DNA from: an uncultured Bryobacteraceae bacterium
GTDB lineage: Bacteria; Acidobacteriota; Terriglobia; Bryobacterales; Bryobacteraceae
DNA: 64,000 nt
Assembly: GCA_938003835.1 (NCBI GenBank)
Contig: CALKXJ010000021.1
Span: 1 to 64,000, forward strand
Direction of reading: 5' to 3'
Position numbers and translations under genes: made by a program. The notes under the pieces are model-generated. The model did not search any database, was not told the DNA's origin, and saw only the letters and a list, made by a program, of their open reading frames with translations. Shown in pieces: positions 41,876 through 51,200 of this stretch (within the stretch, counting starts at the first letter, position 1; each line of letters starts with the position of its first letter).

Positions 41876-43369
41876 GTGGACTACATCCTCGCTCTGGACG
41901 AAGGAACGACGAGCGCCCGCGCCGCGGTCTACGACCCTGAGGGGCGGCGCCTCAGCCTGGCGTCCAGGCGCGTGCCGACCGAGTATCCGGCGCCCGGCTG
42001 GGTGGAGCAGAGTGCGGAGGAGATCTGGCGCGCCCAGGTGACGGCCGCGAGCGAGGCGCTCGAGCGATCAGGCGCGCGCCCGGAGGATATCCGCGCCATC
42101 GGCATCACCAACCAGCGAGAGACCACGGTCGTCTGGGAGCGCGCCACGGGCCTGCCGGTGAACCCGGCCATCGTCTGGCAGTGCCGCCGCACGGCTCCGC
42201 TCTGTGACGAGCTGACGAGATCGGGCGCCGCCGAGCTGATCACCCGCAAGACCGGTCTGGTCGTCGACCCGTACTTTTCGGCGACCAAGCTGAAGTGGAT
42301 CCTCGACCGGGTGCCTGAGGGCCGCGTCCGCGCCCGGGACGGAGAACTGCTGTTCGGTACGGTGGACACCTGGCTGACCTGGAAGCTCACCCATGGAGCC
42401 GAGCACGTCACGGATGTCAGCAACGCCTCGCGCACGATGCTCATGAATCTCGAGACCGGCGACTGGGACCGGGATCTGCTCGATCTGTTCGACGTCCCGC
42501 AGGCGATGCTGCCGCGGATCGTGCCCTCGAGCGGCGTTGCCGGAACGGCGGCAGGCGAGCACCTGGGCGCGGAGATTCCGATTGCGGGCATCGCGGGTGA
42601 CCAGCAGGCGGCGTTGTTCGGCCAGGCCTGCTTCCGCGCCGGCCAGGCCAAGAACACTTACGGGACCGGCTGCTTCCTGCTGCTGCACACCGGCCCGCGG
42701 TTGCCCGTCTCGCGCCACCGGCTCCTGGGCACCCGGGCGGCTTCGCTCGACGGTGGTTCGCAGTTTGCGATCGAGGGAAGCGTTTTCGCCGCGGGGGCGG
42801 CTCTCGATTGGCTCATCCATGGACTCCGTCTGGTCGGCTCCTACAAGGAGCTGGAGGAGCAGGCCGCCAGTCTCGAAGGCAACCAGGGCGTCTATCTCGT
42901 GCCGGCCTTCATCGGCATGGGCGCACCGCACTGGGATTCGAAGGCCCGGGGCCTGATCACCGGACTATCGCTGAACACCACGCCGGCCACGCTGGCCCGG
43001 GCGGCCCTCGAAGCGATCGCTTATCAGACTCGCGACTTGGTCGAGGCGATGGAGTCCGACACCGGCGAGAGACTCCGGGAGCTGCGCGCCGACGGCGGCG
43101 CCAGCGCCAACGACTTCCTCATGCAGTTTCAGGCGGACATCCTGGGTGTGCCGGTGTTACGGCCCAAGGACATCGAGACGACGGCGCTCGGGGCAGCTTA
43201 CCTGGCCGGGCTGGCCACCGGCCTTTGGAAGAGTCTCGAGGAGCTGGAGCAGTTCTGGCAACAGGATCGCGTTTTCGAGCCAGCGCTCGAGCCCGACCGG
43301 CGCGAGGAGCTTTACGCGGGCTGGCAGCGCGCCTTGCGCCGCGCGCTCACACGAGAGGAAGGCGGTTGA
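41876..43369 (+). CDS. glpK: Glycerol kinase
   Basis: 497 residues. Phosphorylates glycerol to sn-glycerol 3-phosphate with ATP. The N-terminal phosphate-binding motif LALDEGTTSARA fixes the start at GTG 41876. Other FGGY-family markers are ITNQRETTVVW, AGDQQAALFGQ, TYGTGCFLLL and ADGGASANDFLMQFQADIL. Length is exactly that of the family. No glpF or glpD neighbour is present. A consensus -10 box sits immediately upstream, suggesting leaderless expression. A new promoter for the next gene overlaps its stop. Confidence 0.95.
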   Translation: MDYILALDEGTTSARAAVYDPEGRRLSLASRRVPTEYPAPGWVEQSAEEIWRAQVTAASEALERSGARPEDIRAIGITNQRETTVVWERATGLPVNPAIVWQCRRTAPLCDELTRSGAAELITRKTGLVVDPYFSATKLKWILDRVPEGRVRARDGELLFGTVDTWLTWKLTHGAEHVTDVSNASRTMLMNLETGDWDRDLLDLFDVPQAMLPRIVPSSGVAGTAAGEHLGAEIPIAGIAGDQQAALFGQACFRAGQAKNTYGTGCFLLLHTGPRLPVSRHRLLGTRAASLDGGSQFAIEGSVFAAGAALDWLIHGLRLVGSYKELEEQAASLEGNQGVYLVPAFIGMGAPHWDSKARGLITGLSLNTTPATLARAALEAIAYQTRDLVEAMESDTGERLRELRADGGASANDFLMQFQADILGVPVLRPKDIETTALGAAYLAGLATGLWKSLEELEQFWQQDRVFEPALEPDRREELYAGWQRALRRALTREEGG

Positions 43370-43395
43370 CAAGCCCGCGCGCCTCATACTCTACT
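43366..43395 (+). promoter_or_regulatory. Promoter of the mannonate dehydratase-like gene
   Basis: TTGACA, the perfect -35 consensus, spans the glpK stop codon (43366-43371). The -10 is either TACTCT after 15 bases or TCTACT after 18 bases (43390-43395). The leader to the ATG at 43437 includes a strong AAGGAGG. Confidence 0.5.
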
Positions 43396-43436
43396 GGAAC
43401 CTGGACTCGAAGCAAACAGTGCAAGGAGGCCTGATC

Positions 43437-44531
43437 ATGAAGATCGCCGTATCACGACGAAGCGTGCTGAAAGGCGCCGGCGCAGCGGCTGCCGCTCCCG
43501 CCATGCTCCAGGGAGCGGCCTGCGCATCCTGGCCGCCGGTGGAGGGGCCGGATGTGCCCAAGATCTGCCTGGGCGTTTCGCCGAACCTCGACGAAGCGGG
43601 CATGCGCCGGATTAAGCAGATCGGCGTCGACTACGTGCTGATGGGCGGCCCGGCGATCCCATGGAAAGAGGAGGAGCTGCGCGCCCGCATGGAGCGGTTC
43701 AAGGCCGGAGGGCTCACCATCATCAACATGATGATCGGCGGCTTTCCCAATACGATCTACGGCCGACCCGGCCGCGACGAAGAGATCGAAAAGGTTATTC
43801 AGTCCATTCGCGCCGCAGGCCGTGTGGGGCTGCCGGTCGTCGAGTACAACTTCTACGCGCACCGGCTGGTGGAGGGCTACTACGAGGAGCCGGGCCGGGG
43901 CGGCGCAGGCATGACCGCTTTCACCTACGACAAGGTCAAGGATCTGCCGCCGCGACCCGAGATCGGCGTCCACAAAGCCGACCAGCTCTGGGCGAACCTT
44001 ACCTATTTCCTGAAGGCGATCGTGCCCGAGGCGGAGAAGGCGCAGGTGAGACTGGCCTTGCATCCCAACGACCCGCCGGTGCCCGTCAGCCGCGGCTCCG
44101 ACCAGATCATGTCGCGCGTGGCCGACTGGAAGCGCCTCATCAGCATCATCGACAGCCCGGCCAACGGCATCACCTTCGATCCGGGCGTCACGCGGGAGCT
44201 GGGGGAAGATCCGGTCGAGGTCTGCCGTTATTTCGCCAGCCGCGACCGGATCAACCACGCGCACTACCGCAACGTCCGGGTGCGGACGCCGTATCTGGAC
44301 TACACGGAGGTCTTTCCGGACGAAGGCCAGGCGAACATGTTCGAGGTGATGCGGGTGCTGGTGCGGCACAAGTATGGGCGCGGCTTGTATCCCGAGCACC
44401 CGCGCGGACTCGATTACGATCGGGCGCATCCGAGCTTCCGGACGTATTACCCGGGCGGCGGCGGCTATGCCGGCGAAGTTTACAACGTCGCCTACACCAA
44501 GGCGATGTTGCAGGCGGCGCTGTGCAGTTAA
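43437..44531 (+). CDS. Mannonate dehydratase-like (UxuA-type) TIM-barrel protein, Tat-exported
   Basis: 364 residues from ATG 43437 with AAGGAGG upstream. A twin-arginine signal (SRRSVLKGAGAAAAAPAML) precedes a TIM barrel with UxuA-like metal-ligand regions: LALHPNDPPVP, DRINHAHYRNV, LDYTEVFPDEGQ and the late PEHPRGLDYDR. UxuA removes water from D-mannonate in hexuronate breakdown. Here the enzyme is exported, unlike the cytosolic E. coli protein. The family also contains divergent sugar epimerase-like members, so the activity is probable, not proven. Confidence 0.78.
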   Translation: MKIAVSRRSVLKGAGAAAAAPAMLQGAACASWPPVEGPDVPKICLGVSPNLDEAGMRRIKQIGVDYVLMGGPAIPWKEEELRARMERFKAGGLTIINMMIGGFPNTIYGRPGRDEEIEKVIQSIRAAGRVGLPVVEYNFYAHRLVEGYYEEPGRGGAGMTAFTYDKVKDLPPRPEIGVHKADQLWANLTYFLKAIVPEAEKAQVRLALHPNDPPVPVSRGSDQIMSRVADWKRLISIIDSPANGITFDPGVTRELGEDPVEVCRYFASRDRINHAHYRNVRVRTPYLDYTEVFPDEGQANMFEVMRVLVRHKYGRGLYPEHPRGLDYDRAHPSFRTYYPGGGGYAGEVYNVAYTKAMLQAALCS

Positions 44532-44533
44532 GC

Positions 44534-46846
44534 TCAGCGGCTGCTCAGCAGGTCCGCCACTCGACCCGAACCGCTCCTTCGCGGCCGGCCGGGCTCGTCC
44601 GGAGCCGAGTCTGGTGTGAGCAGGCGCCGCTCGCCGGGCGCAAGGGCCAGCTCAAGAATGCGGCCCGTAAAGGGCGACTCCAGACGGCAACGTCCACCCT
44701 GCTCCGCCAGAATCTCGAGCTCGACGGTCCTGCCGTTGAGCCGTCGGGCGGAAACCAGAAACGCCCCCTCGGCGCGCAGCGTCGTAAAGGCGACGTCGGA
44801 CCAGTGGGAGGGCACCGCCGGAAAGATGCGAATCACGCCGGTGTGACTCTGCAGAAGCATCTCCTGAATGCCGGCGGCGGCGGCGAAGTTCCCCTCGAGC
44901 GTAAAGGGGCGGTAGGTGAGTTTGGAGTAGCCTTTGCCAGACTGGTCGCCGTTGGCGTGAAAGCTGTTGCGGAGCGTAAAGGCGGTCGAGAAGATCTCCA
45001 GCGCCCGCTCGGCCTTTTGCCCATCGCGAGCGCGCGCGGCCAGGTTGGCCAGCCAGGCGAAGCTGTAGCCGGTCCAGAAGTCGGTGCCGAGCCGCTCCAG
45101 CTGCTCCACTGACGCCCGGATGATCCGCTGTGACTCCGGGCCCTGGCTCCAGTCGATCAATCCCAGCGGATGGATGGCCATCAGGTGCGAAAAGTGCCGG
45201 TGAGAGGCCTTGAGGGGGTAATCGCGGGCGATCAGCAGCTCGCCCTTCTGTGAGAGCGCGAACTCCGGCAGTTCGCCCAGTACGGCCCGCCAGCGGGCCG
45301 CCTCTGCCGGGCGGCCGGCTTCGAGCGCGAGCTCCGCGGCCGCGGCAAAGAGCCAGCGCGTCAGGGCCAGGTCGTAATTGGTCACGGTGTCGAACCAGGC
45401 CTCGGGCCGGTTGTCGTTGATCTCGGGCGAGGAGCTGATGGGGAAGGCCCGCCGGCCATCGGGACCGCGTTCGGCGGTGAAGGCCTCGAGGAAGATCGCC
45501 GCGTCGCGCAGGTACGGATAGGCGCGCTCCCGCAGGAAGCGGCGGTCCTGGCTGTACTTCCAGTGCAGATAGAAGTGATGCGCGAGCCACGCCGCGGTGG
45601 TGGCCGAATGGGTGTACTGGCGCCAGCCGCCGATCTGGGCGCCGTTCAAATCCGCCGTCATCGGAACGTTGAGTCCCGGAAGGCCGAAGAAGCGTTTTGT
45701 CCAGTCGAAGGCGGCCGGTCTGGTCTTCCACAACCAGTCCAGATAGCTCAAGCCCTCCTCGAGATGATTGGCGCTCGAACAGGGCCAGTAGCTGAGCTGC
45801 GTGTTGAGGTCGTGATGGTAGTCGCCTTTCCAGGGCGGCAGCTTGCCGTCGTCGGCGGTCCAGACAGCTTGCAGGCTGATGGGCGGCGCGCCCCGCCGGG
45901 CGGCGGAGCCGAATTTGTACTGTTCAAGGTACCACTGCCGTTCGAGGATCGGATTCGGCAGGCGCACCGAAGAGGCGTGCCAGTAGGCATCCCACCAGCG
46001 GGCGTGCGAGGTGAGCATGGCCTCAAAGCCGGCCTGGAGTGCGCGCTCGACGCGCCCGCGGGCCAGCGCCGCAGGGTTCGAACCTTCGAAGCTCGAGGCG
46101 ATCGACCAGGCCGCCAGCCAGCCGCCGGGAGTCTCGCGCCACGCCACATGAACCGCGTAGTGGAACCCTTCGGCGCCTTGCTGGGCGTAGGCCCGCCAGT
46201 TCTCTCCGGAGCTTTCTCTCGCAGCGGGGTAGCCGAGCTGGCGGAGGTCCCCGGCACCGATGCCACCCGCGGCGGGCTCCTCCACCTTCCCGGCAAAAGC
46301 CGGGGCCACCAGCTTCAGCGCTACCGCCGCGCTGGGCGAGAACCGGATCAGGCCCACCGGCTCGACGGCGTGGATGAGGACCTCGGCGCGTGTTCCGCGA
46401 AATTCGACGGCTCCGACGGCGCGCCGGAGATCGAGCGAGGTCTGCTGAAACTCGTCTCCGAGGCTCAGCTCGATACGGCCGGCGGGGATCTTGGTCGGCG
46501 CGGGCCTCCGGTACGGCTCCTCGTACAGCCGGATCAGGTCCTGGTGGCGCCCGGCCCGGTGCCAGGCCAGCATCGTGCGGAAGTTGTAATCCGGCGAGTA
46601 AAACTCCGGAACCTTTCTGAGGTCCCACAGATCCGCGCGGTCGAGCGAGATGCGCAGCGGCTTGCCGTCACCCCAGAGGAGCGCTCCGAGCATTCCGTTG
46701 CCGAGCGGGATGGCTTCGTCCCAGCGCATGGACGGTGTCGAAAACCGCAAGCCGTGCTCGGGCTTCGGTGCGTTGGGCTGGATGAGAGGCTGGGCGGCGA
46801 GAAGGCTCGCGAGTACGCCCAGCAAGAACGTGCAACGGGTGAACAT
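44534..46846 (-). CDS. GH95-family glycoside hydrolase (alpha-L-fucosidase/galactosidase type), secreted
   Basis: 770 residues from ATG 46846, chosen because a signal peptide follows (MFTRCTFLLGVLASLLAAQ) and AAGG precedes it; the frame upstream to 47026 has neither. N-terminal beta-sandwich (MRWDEAIPLGNGMLGALLWG), then an (alpha/alpha)6 barrel. GH95 text includes LQAVWTADDG and the acid-bearing SSSPEINDN. By hand alignment, the catalytic Asn-x-Asn stretch of GH95 reads Asp-Leu-Asn (HHDLNTQLSYW), so one position differs. Removes terminal fucose or galactose from glycans in characterised members. Last gene of a long minus-strand glycan block. Confidence 0.85.
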   Translation of the reverse strand: MFTRCTFLLGVLASLLAAQPLIQPNAPKPEHGLRFSTPSMRWDEAIPLGNGMLGALLWGDGKPLRISLDRADLWDLRKVPEFYSPDYNFRTMLAWHRAGRHQDLIRLYEEPYRRPAPTKIPAGRIELSLGDEFQQTSLDLRRAVGAVEFRGTRAEVLIHAVEPVGLIRFSPSAAVALKLVAPAFAGKVEEPAAGGIGAGDLRQLGYPAARESSGENWRAYAQQGAEGFHYAVHVAWRETPGGWLAAWSIASSFEGSNPAALARGRVERALQAGFEAMLTSHARWWDAYWHASSVRLPNPILERQWYLEQYKFGSAARRGAPPISLQAVWTADDGKLPPWKGDYHHDLNTQLSYWPCSSANHLEEGLSYLDWLWKTRPAAFDWTKRFFGLPGLNVPMTADLNGAQIGGWRQYTHSATTAAWLAHHFYLHWKYSQDRRFLRERAYPYLRDAAIFLEAFTAERGPDGRRAFPISSSPEINDNRPEAWFDTVTNYDLALTRWLFAAAAELALEAGRPAEAARWRAVLGELPEFALSQKGELLIARDYPLKASHRHFSHLMAIHPLGLIDWSQGPESQRIIRASVEQLERLGTDFWTGYSFAWLANLAARARDGQKAERALEIFSTAFTLRNSFHANGDQSGKGYSKLTYRPFTLEGNFAAAAGIQEMLLQSHTGVIRIFPAVPSHWSDVAFTTLRAEGAFLVSARRLNGRTVELEILAEQGGRCRLESPFTGRILELALAPGERRLLTPDSAPDEPGRPRRSGSGRVADLLSSR

Positions 46847-46968
46847 GCGCCTTCGACCTCGACGAAAAGGTGTCCGAGCCGGGGCGCTCGCGGGAAGATC
46901 CTGCGAACGCACGCAACCGTCGAGGTCCATCCTAACGCGCCTGGCCGCCTGCCCGGCGCGGGCGGGGC

Positions 46969-48213
46969 TCAGGGATCGAGAGGATCCTGCGGATCGGCAT
47001 GAAGCGACTCCGGGCGCGGTCTCCATTCCAAGTCGAAGAGCGACACGCGTCCGAGGGACTCGAAGGGGACGTAACCGAGCTCTTTCTTGCAGCGCTCGGC
47101 AAACTGTGGCGATTCGATGTAGCGGCTTTGATAGACGTCGGTGGTGACGAGGGCCGGCCGGTCTCCGGGCAGTCCGTATCGGAGAAGAATCCGCGCGGCG
47201 TTTCGCAGGTTCGTGGTTGTGTGGCGGGCGTGGGGATCGACGAGGATAGCCGACTCCGGCACGCCGAAATCCTTCATGAGCGCCTTCTTCATCTCAATCG
47301 CCTCGCAATACGGGGTCTGGTTGGGATGCACGAAGCCGCCGGAGACGATCAGAAAGGGTGCTTTGCCCGCATGATAGCGGCGGGCGGCGATTCTGACGCG
47401 CAGCTTTCCCGCCGGCGACAGCGCCACACCCTGCCGGTCTGGTCCGGCGCCCGGTACGAGGATGGCGCTGTAGGCGTACCGGCTGAAGTCCGTGCGGGCC
47501 ACCTGCGCCCAGGCGGCGCGGTTTTCGCCGAGATGGAGCGGCTCGAAGCGGCCGGCTTCGTCGCGGAGATTCATCTCCAGCAACGCCAGGCCGAAGCGTA
47601 GGCTGCCTTCGAAGAATAGCGCGGCCGCCGGCAGGGCTTCTTCGAGATCGGCGATGACGTTAAAGACCAGGCGGCGGTACATCTCCGAGGCGGTGTCGAA
47701 CATGGGGCTGTCGATGGCCGGATAGCGGGGCGGCTTGCCTTCCCCGTAGACCTCGATCAGCCGATTCAGACCGGCGGCGGCCTCGCGCCAGCCGAGCTCG
47801 AGCAGTTGCGCATCGCTCCGGCCGTGGTGTCGAACCAGCACAGCCTGCGGGCGCAGCCGGTGCGTGACCAGACGCAGCAGGCTCGGCTGATCCGCCAGCC
47901 GGACCAGAGCAGCGGCCGCCTCGGCGATCTGCTCCTCGCTGAGCCGGAATGCATCCAGCAGGCATCGCATGTCCTGCTCGCAGTGCTCGAGGGCGTGGCG
48001 CCGCTTTTCGGCCAGCCGCCGGGTCAACTCGAGGAGGGCGGCATCGCTGTGGATCGCTGCGGCCGCCTCCGGATCCGCGCTCAGTGCGGCCAGAAGCGGA
48101 AAGTTTTTCTCGAGGACCGGCTGGCGATAGTCGAGGGCCGGGGCGAGCGGCTGCCCGGCGGCAGCGATGCCGAGCAGCGCGCAGCACGCCAGCAAGCGCA
48201 GAAAGGGCTTCAT
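46969..48213 (-). CDS. Secreted DUF218/YdcF-like protein
   Basis: 414 residues. A signal peptide (MKPFLRLLACCALLGIAAAG) is followed by a helical N-terminal half without recognised domain. From about residue 250 a DUF218 Rossmann-like domain appears: ILVPGAGPDRQGVALSPAG, FLIVSGGFVHPNQT, and HARHTTTNLRNAARIL. In ElyC/SanA/YdcF relatives this fold links to envelope polysaccharide metabolism, biochemical role unsettled. The helical extension is unusual for the family. It lies between the TonB receptor and GH95 on the same strand. Confidence 0.75.
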   Translation of the reverse strand: MKPFLRLLACCALLGIAAAGQPLAPALDYRQPVLEKNFPLLAALSADPEAAAAIHSDAALLELTRRLAEKRRHALEHCEQDMRCLLDAFRLSEEQIAEAAAALVRLADQPSLLRLVTHRLRPQAVLVRHHGRSDAQLLELGWREAAAGLNRLIEVYGEGKPPRYPAIDSPMFDTASEMYRRLVFNVIADLEEALPAAALFFEGSLRFGLALLEMNLRDEAGRFEPLHLGENRAAWAQVARTDFSRYAYSAILVPGAGPDRQGVALSPAGKLRVRIAARRYHAGKAPFLIVSGGFVHPNQTPYCEAIEMKKALMKDFGVPESAILVDPHARHTTTNLRNAARILLRYGLPGDRPALVTTDVYQSRYIESPQFAERCKKELGYVPFESLGRVSLFDLEWRPRPESLHADPQDPLDP

Positions 48214-48243
48214 AGCCCGTATCCTATGCGAGCAGCGGAGCGC

Positions 48244-51111
48244 CTAGAAGCGGAAGCGAGCCCCGAACTGGAACACACGAGCCGCGCGCGCCCCAGTGAG
48301 GCGCCCGAAATCCGGCGCTGTGCCCAGACGGACCACGGCGTTGCTGCAACCGACTTCGGGATTGCAAGCCGGGTTCAGGCGGTTGGTGAAGTTCTCGGTC
48401 TCGGCGATCAGTTGGAGCTCGTAGCGCTCGCTGAGCGCGATGCGCCGGGTGAGCCGCGCATCCCACTGAAAGAAGGACGGGCCCGCAACGGCGTTGCGCC
48501 CCACGAACAAGGGCCGATCATTCAACACCAGATCCCCGTTCAGATCGGCCCCGGCGCTCACATTGACCGGATAGCCGCTATTAGCGAAGACAATGCTTGC
48601 AAACTCGGTCCCGTTGAACCACTTCCATGCCGGGGATCGAAACAGCGGCGCCCACAGACCATGCAGGACCAGGTTGTGGCGCACGTGAGCGTTCATCAGG
48701 CCGTAGTCGCCGCGGCGGTTCGTCGGATCCTGTGGACTTTCCCCGCCCTGCTGGCTGTCGCCAAACGCGGCGCTATAGCTGTAGGTGGCGCTGAACTGCA
48801 CCCCATGGGCGAACCGCTGCCGGACGGTAATGTCGAGAGCGTTGTAGTTGGTGTTGCCTCCGCTCTGGATGAGGTTGATGATGCGAAAGGCCGGATTGGG
48901 ACGACCGGCGCTGCCGCCAAACAGCGGACGCCCGTCGGCCAGCCGGCCGACCGGCGCCGGTAAATTGACGTCCTGGGCGAAAAGCCCCTGTCGGGTCGCC
49001 ATCCATTGGTATTGGAGATTCAGCGAGAGCGACGAAGTAAGCGCCCTCTCCAGCTGGAAGGTGGCCTGCTGCGCATACATCGTGCGCAGGTCCGGCGAAA
49101 AGGCGTTGACGTTCGGAGGCGTGGCCCGCAGGCCGGGGCTGCCGGCCGTAAGGAGCGTCGGGAAGGGCGGCGCGTTCGGATCGGTCCCCGGCACCACGTA
49201 CCGCAGCAGGCGGCGTCCGTTTAGCACGGAGGCATCCAGGAAAAGCCCGAGGTTTGGTGTGTCATAGTAGAGGCCGTAGCCGCCGCGGATCACCGTGCGG
49301 TTGGACGCGCTGGGAGACCAGGAAAATCCCACTCGCGGCGCCCAGTTATTCGTGTCGCGATTCACCGAGCGGGAGAGCGGGAGCGGCGCCTCGGAATCGA
49401 GCACCGGGTAGAGGATCAGCTCGTAGCGCAGGCCGAGATTGAAGCTGAGGCGGGGAGAGACCCGGTATTCGTCCTGCAAAAAGAAGTTCAGGAAATGGAA
49501 CCGCTCCCGCACCAAGGGATCGCCGATATCCTGCTGCAACTGGGTGTAAGTGAAGGGCCTCCCTGTGGCCGGGTCGATCACCCCGCCGATCGTATTCAGA
49601 TATTGCTGGAGCGGGCTGACCGCCGGGCGCCCGCCCGCCGCCGGCAGCCCGCCGAAGACGAAGGTCCGGGTCATGGGGCGCTGCTGTTCGAAGCCGGTGG
49701 TCTGAAAATCGACGCCCCCTTTCACCGTATGCCGTCCCCGGGTCCAGGTGAGATTGTTCACCACCTGCGTGCTGGTCTCGATGCTCGTGTTGTTGTTGCC
49801 CAGATTGTTGCCGATGTTGGCGACGCCGGTGATATCGATGAAGGCGTCCTGGGGCGACGGGTTACCCTGCTGTTCTCGGAGCTCCTCGCGCCGGTTGATG
49901 CCGAAGCGCAGCTCGTTGAGCAGCGTCGGAGTGAAGACGGTGGCGAGCTGGCCGGCGCCTCCGTTCATGCGGTCGGTAAAGACGAGGCTCCGGCTGACGA
50001 TCGTCAGGCCGCCTCCGCCATTGTACGGGGAATCGTTGGTGAAGCGGCTGTAGCGGAGAAAGCCCCGATTCTTCGGGCTCAGTTCGAAATTCAGCTTGCC
50101 GAGCGCCGTGTGGAACTCCTCGCCGAACATCGCCGGGGCCAATTCCGCCGGCGGCAACTTCAACGCCTGGGCGTTTTCCGGGCGGATCGTCACGGGCCGC
50201 GGGATCACCAGCGGATTCCACTCATACTGGGTGAAGAAAAAGATCCGGTCCTTGCGGATCGGGCCGCCGAGGGTGCCCGCCAACGTTTTCCACTTCTGTT
50301 CCGGTTTGGCGGCCGCAAGACCGGGCCGCGCATTGGTGGCGTCGGGCCGGTACAGGAAGAGCCCCTGCCCATGGAAGTCGTTCGTGCCAGACTTGGTGAT
50401 GATGTTGATCAGCCCGCCGGCGGCGCGGCCGAATTCCGCCGAATAGGTTCCGCCGACAACTTGAACCTCCTCGATCGCCTCCGGCGTGTAGATGACCAGA
50501 CGAAGCTGCCGCGCGAAGCGGCGTTGCGTATTATCCAGCCCGTCGGCCGCCCAGGTGGTGCGCTGGAGGCCACCGAAAGCGAAGTGCGTGGTCCCAAAGC
50601 CGCTCGATGGCACACCCTTGACCCCCGGGCCGAGCAGGTTCATGTTGAACAGATTCCGCGAGACGATCGGCAGCGCGCGCAGTGCGCGCTCCCCGATCAC
50701 CTCCTGCATCGCCGGCGGCCTGGCCACGTCGATGGTGGAGGCGTCAGCTTCGACCGTAATGCTTTCGATGACGTCGCCCACCTCTAACTCCACGTCGACG
50801 CGAACCTGCCGCCCGACGCTGAGGCTGATGCCACTCTGGCGATACTCCCGAAAGCCCGGCTTGGCCACGGTCAGCGTATAGGAGCCGATCGGAAGAAGCG
50901 GAAACCGATAGTATCCGTCGTCGCTGGTCGTGACTTCGGTCCTAAGCCCCGTGCCCTGATGGATCGCGGTGCAGGCGGCGCCAATGATCCGGGCGCCACT
51001 GCGATCCGAGACATAGCCCTCGAGGGTCGCATCGGTGGCGTTGGACTGGGCCAAAACCAGCGTGGGAGCAAACACAGCCCATGAGGCGAACCAAACCTTC
51101 CTCCATGTCAT
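48244..51111 (-). CDS. TonB-dependent receptor, Oar-like, with carboxypeptidase-regulatory N-terminal domain
   Basis: 955 residues. A signal peptide (MTWRKVWFASWAVFAPTLVLAQ) precedes a carboxypeptidase-regulatory-like domain (TLEGYVSDRSGARIIGA, about 30-110), then the plug (NTQRRFARQLRLVIYTPEA, AEFGRAAGGLINIITKSGTN), and the beta barrel ending in Phe (GARFRF). Takes up an unknown large substrate with energy from TonB. Together with the upstream GH9, aminotransferase and isomerase-like genes and the downstream GH95, it looks like the transport part of a polysaccharide utilisation block. The AT-rich 89-base gap before it may hold its promoter. Confidence 0.88.
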   Translation of the reverse strand: MTWRKVWFASWAVFAPTLVLAQSNATDATLEGYVSDRSGARIIGAACTAIHQGTGLRTEVTTSDDGYYRFPLLPIGSYTLTVAKPGFREYRQSGISLSVGRQVRVDVELEVGDVIESITVEADASTIDVARPPAMQEVIGERALRALPIVSRNLFNMNLLGPGVKGVPSSGFGTTHFAFGGLQRTTWAADGLDNTQRRFARQLRLVIYTPEAIEEVQVVGGTYSAEFGRAAGGLINIITKSGTNDFHGQGLFLYRPDATNARPGLAAAKPEQKWKTLAGTLGGPIRKDRIFFFTQYEWNPLVIPRPVTIRPENAQALKLPPAELAPAMFGEEFHTALGKLNFELSPKNRGFLRYSRFTNDSPYNGGGGLTIVSRSLVFTDRMNGGAGQLATVFTPTLLNELRFGINRREELREQQGNPSPQDAFIDITGVANIGNNLGNNNTSIETSTQVVNNLTWTRGRHTVKGGVDFQTTGFEQQRPMTRTFVFGGLPAAGGRPAVSPLQQYLNTIGGVIDPATGRPFTYTQLQQDIGDPLVRERFHFLNFFLQDEYRVSPRLSFNLGLRYELILYPVLDSEAPLPLSRSVNRDTNNWAPRVGFSWSPSASNRTVIRGGYGLYYDTPNLGLFLDASVLNGRRLLRYVVPGTDPNAPPFPTLLTAGSPGLRATPPNVNAFSPDLRTMYAQQATFQLERALTSSLSLNLQYQWMATRQGLFAQDVNLPAPVGRLADGRPLFGGSAGRPNPAFRIINLIQSGGNTNYNALDITVRQRFAHGVQFSATYSYSAAFGDSQQGGESPQDPTNRRGDYGLMNAHVRHNLVLHGLWAPLFRSPAWKWFNGTEFASIVFANSGYPVNVSAGADLNGDLVLNDRPLFVGRNAVAGPSFFQWDARLTRRIALSERYELQLIAETENFTNRLNPACNPEVGCSNAVVRLGTAPDFGRLTGARAARVFQFGARFRF

Positions 51112-51200
51112 AGCCGGAAGATAAGGCTTGCCGGTAAAACCGCAATTAACGAAGCGTTGCTTTTATGTAACGGGCGGTATCCGGCCCCCGCGCGAGGCGC

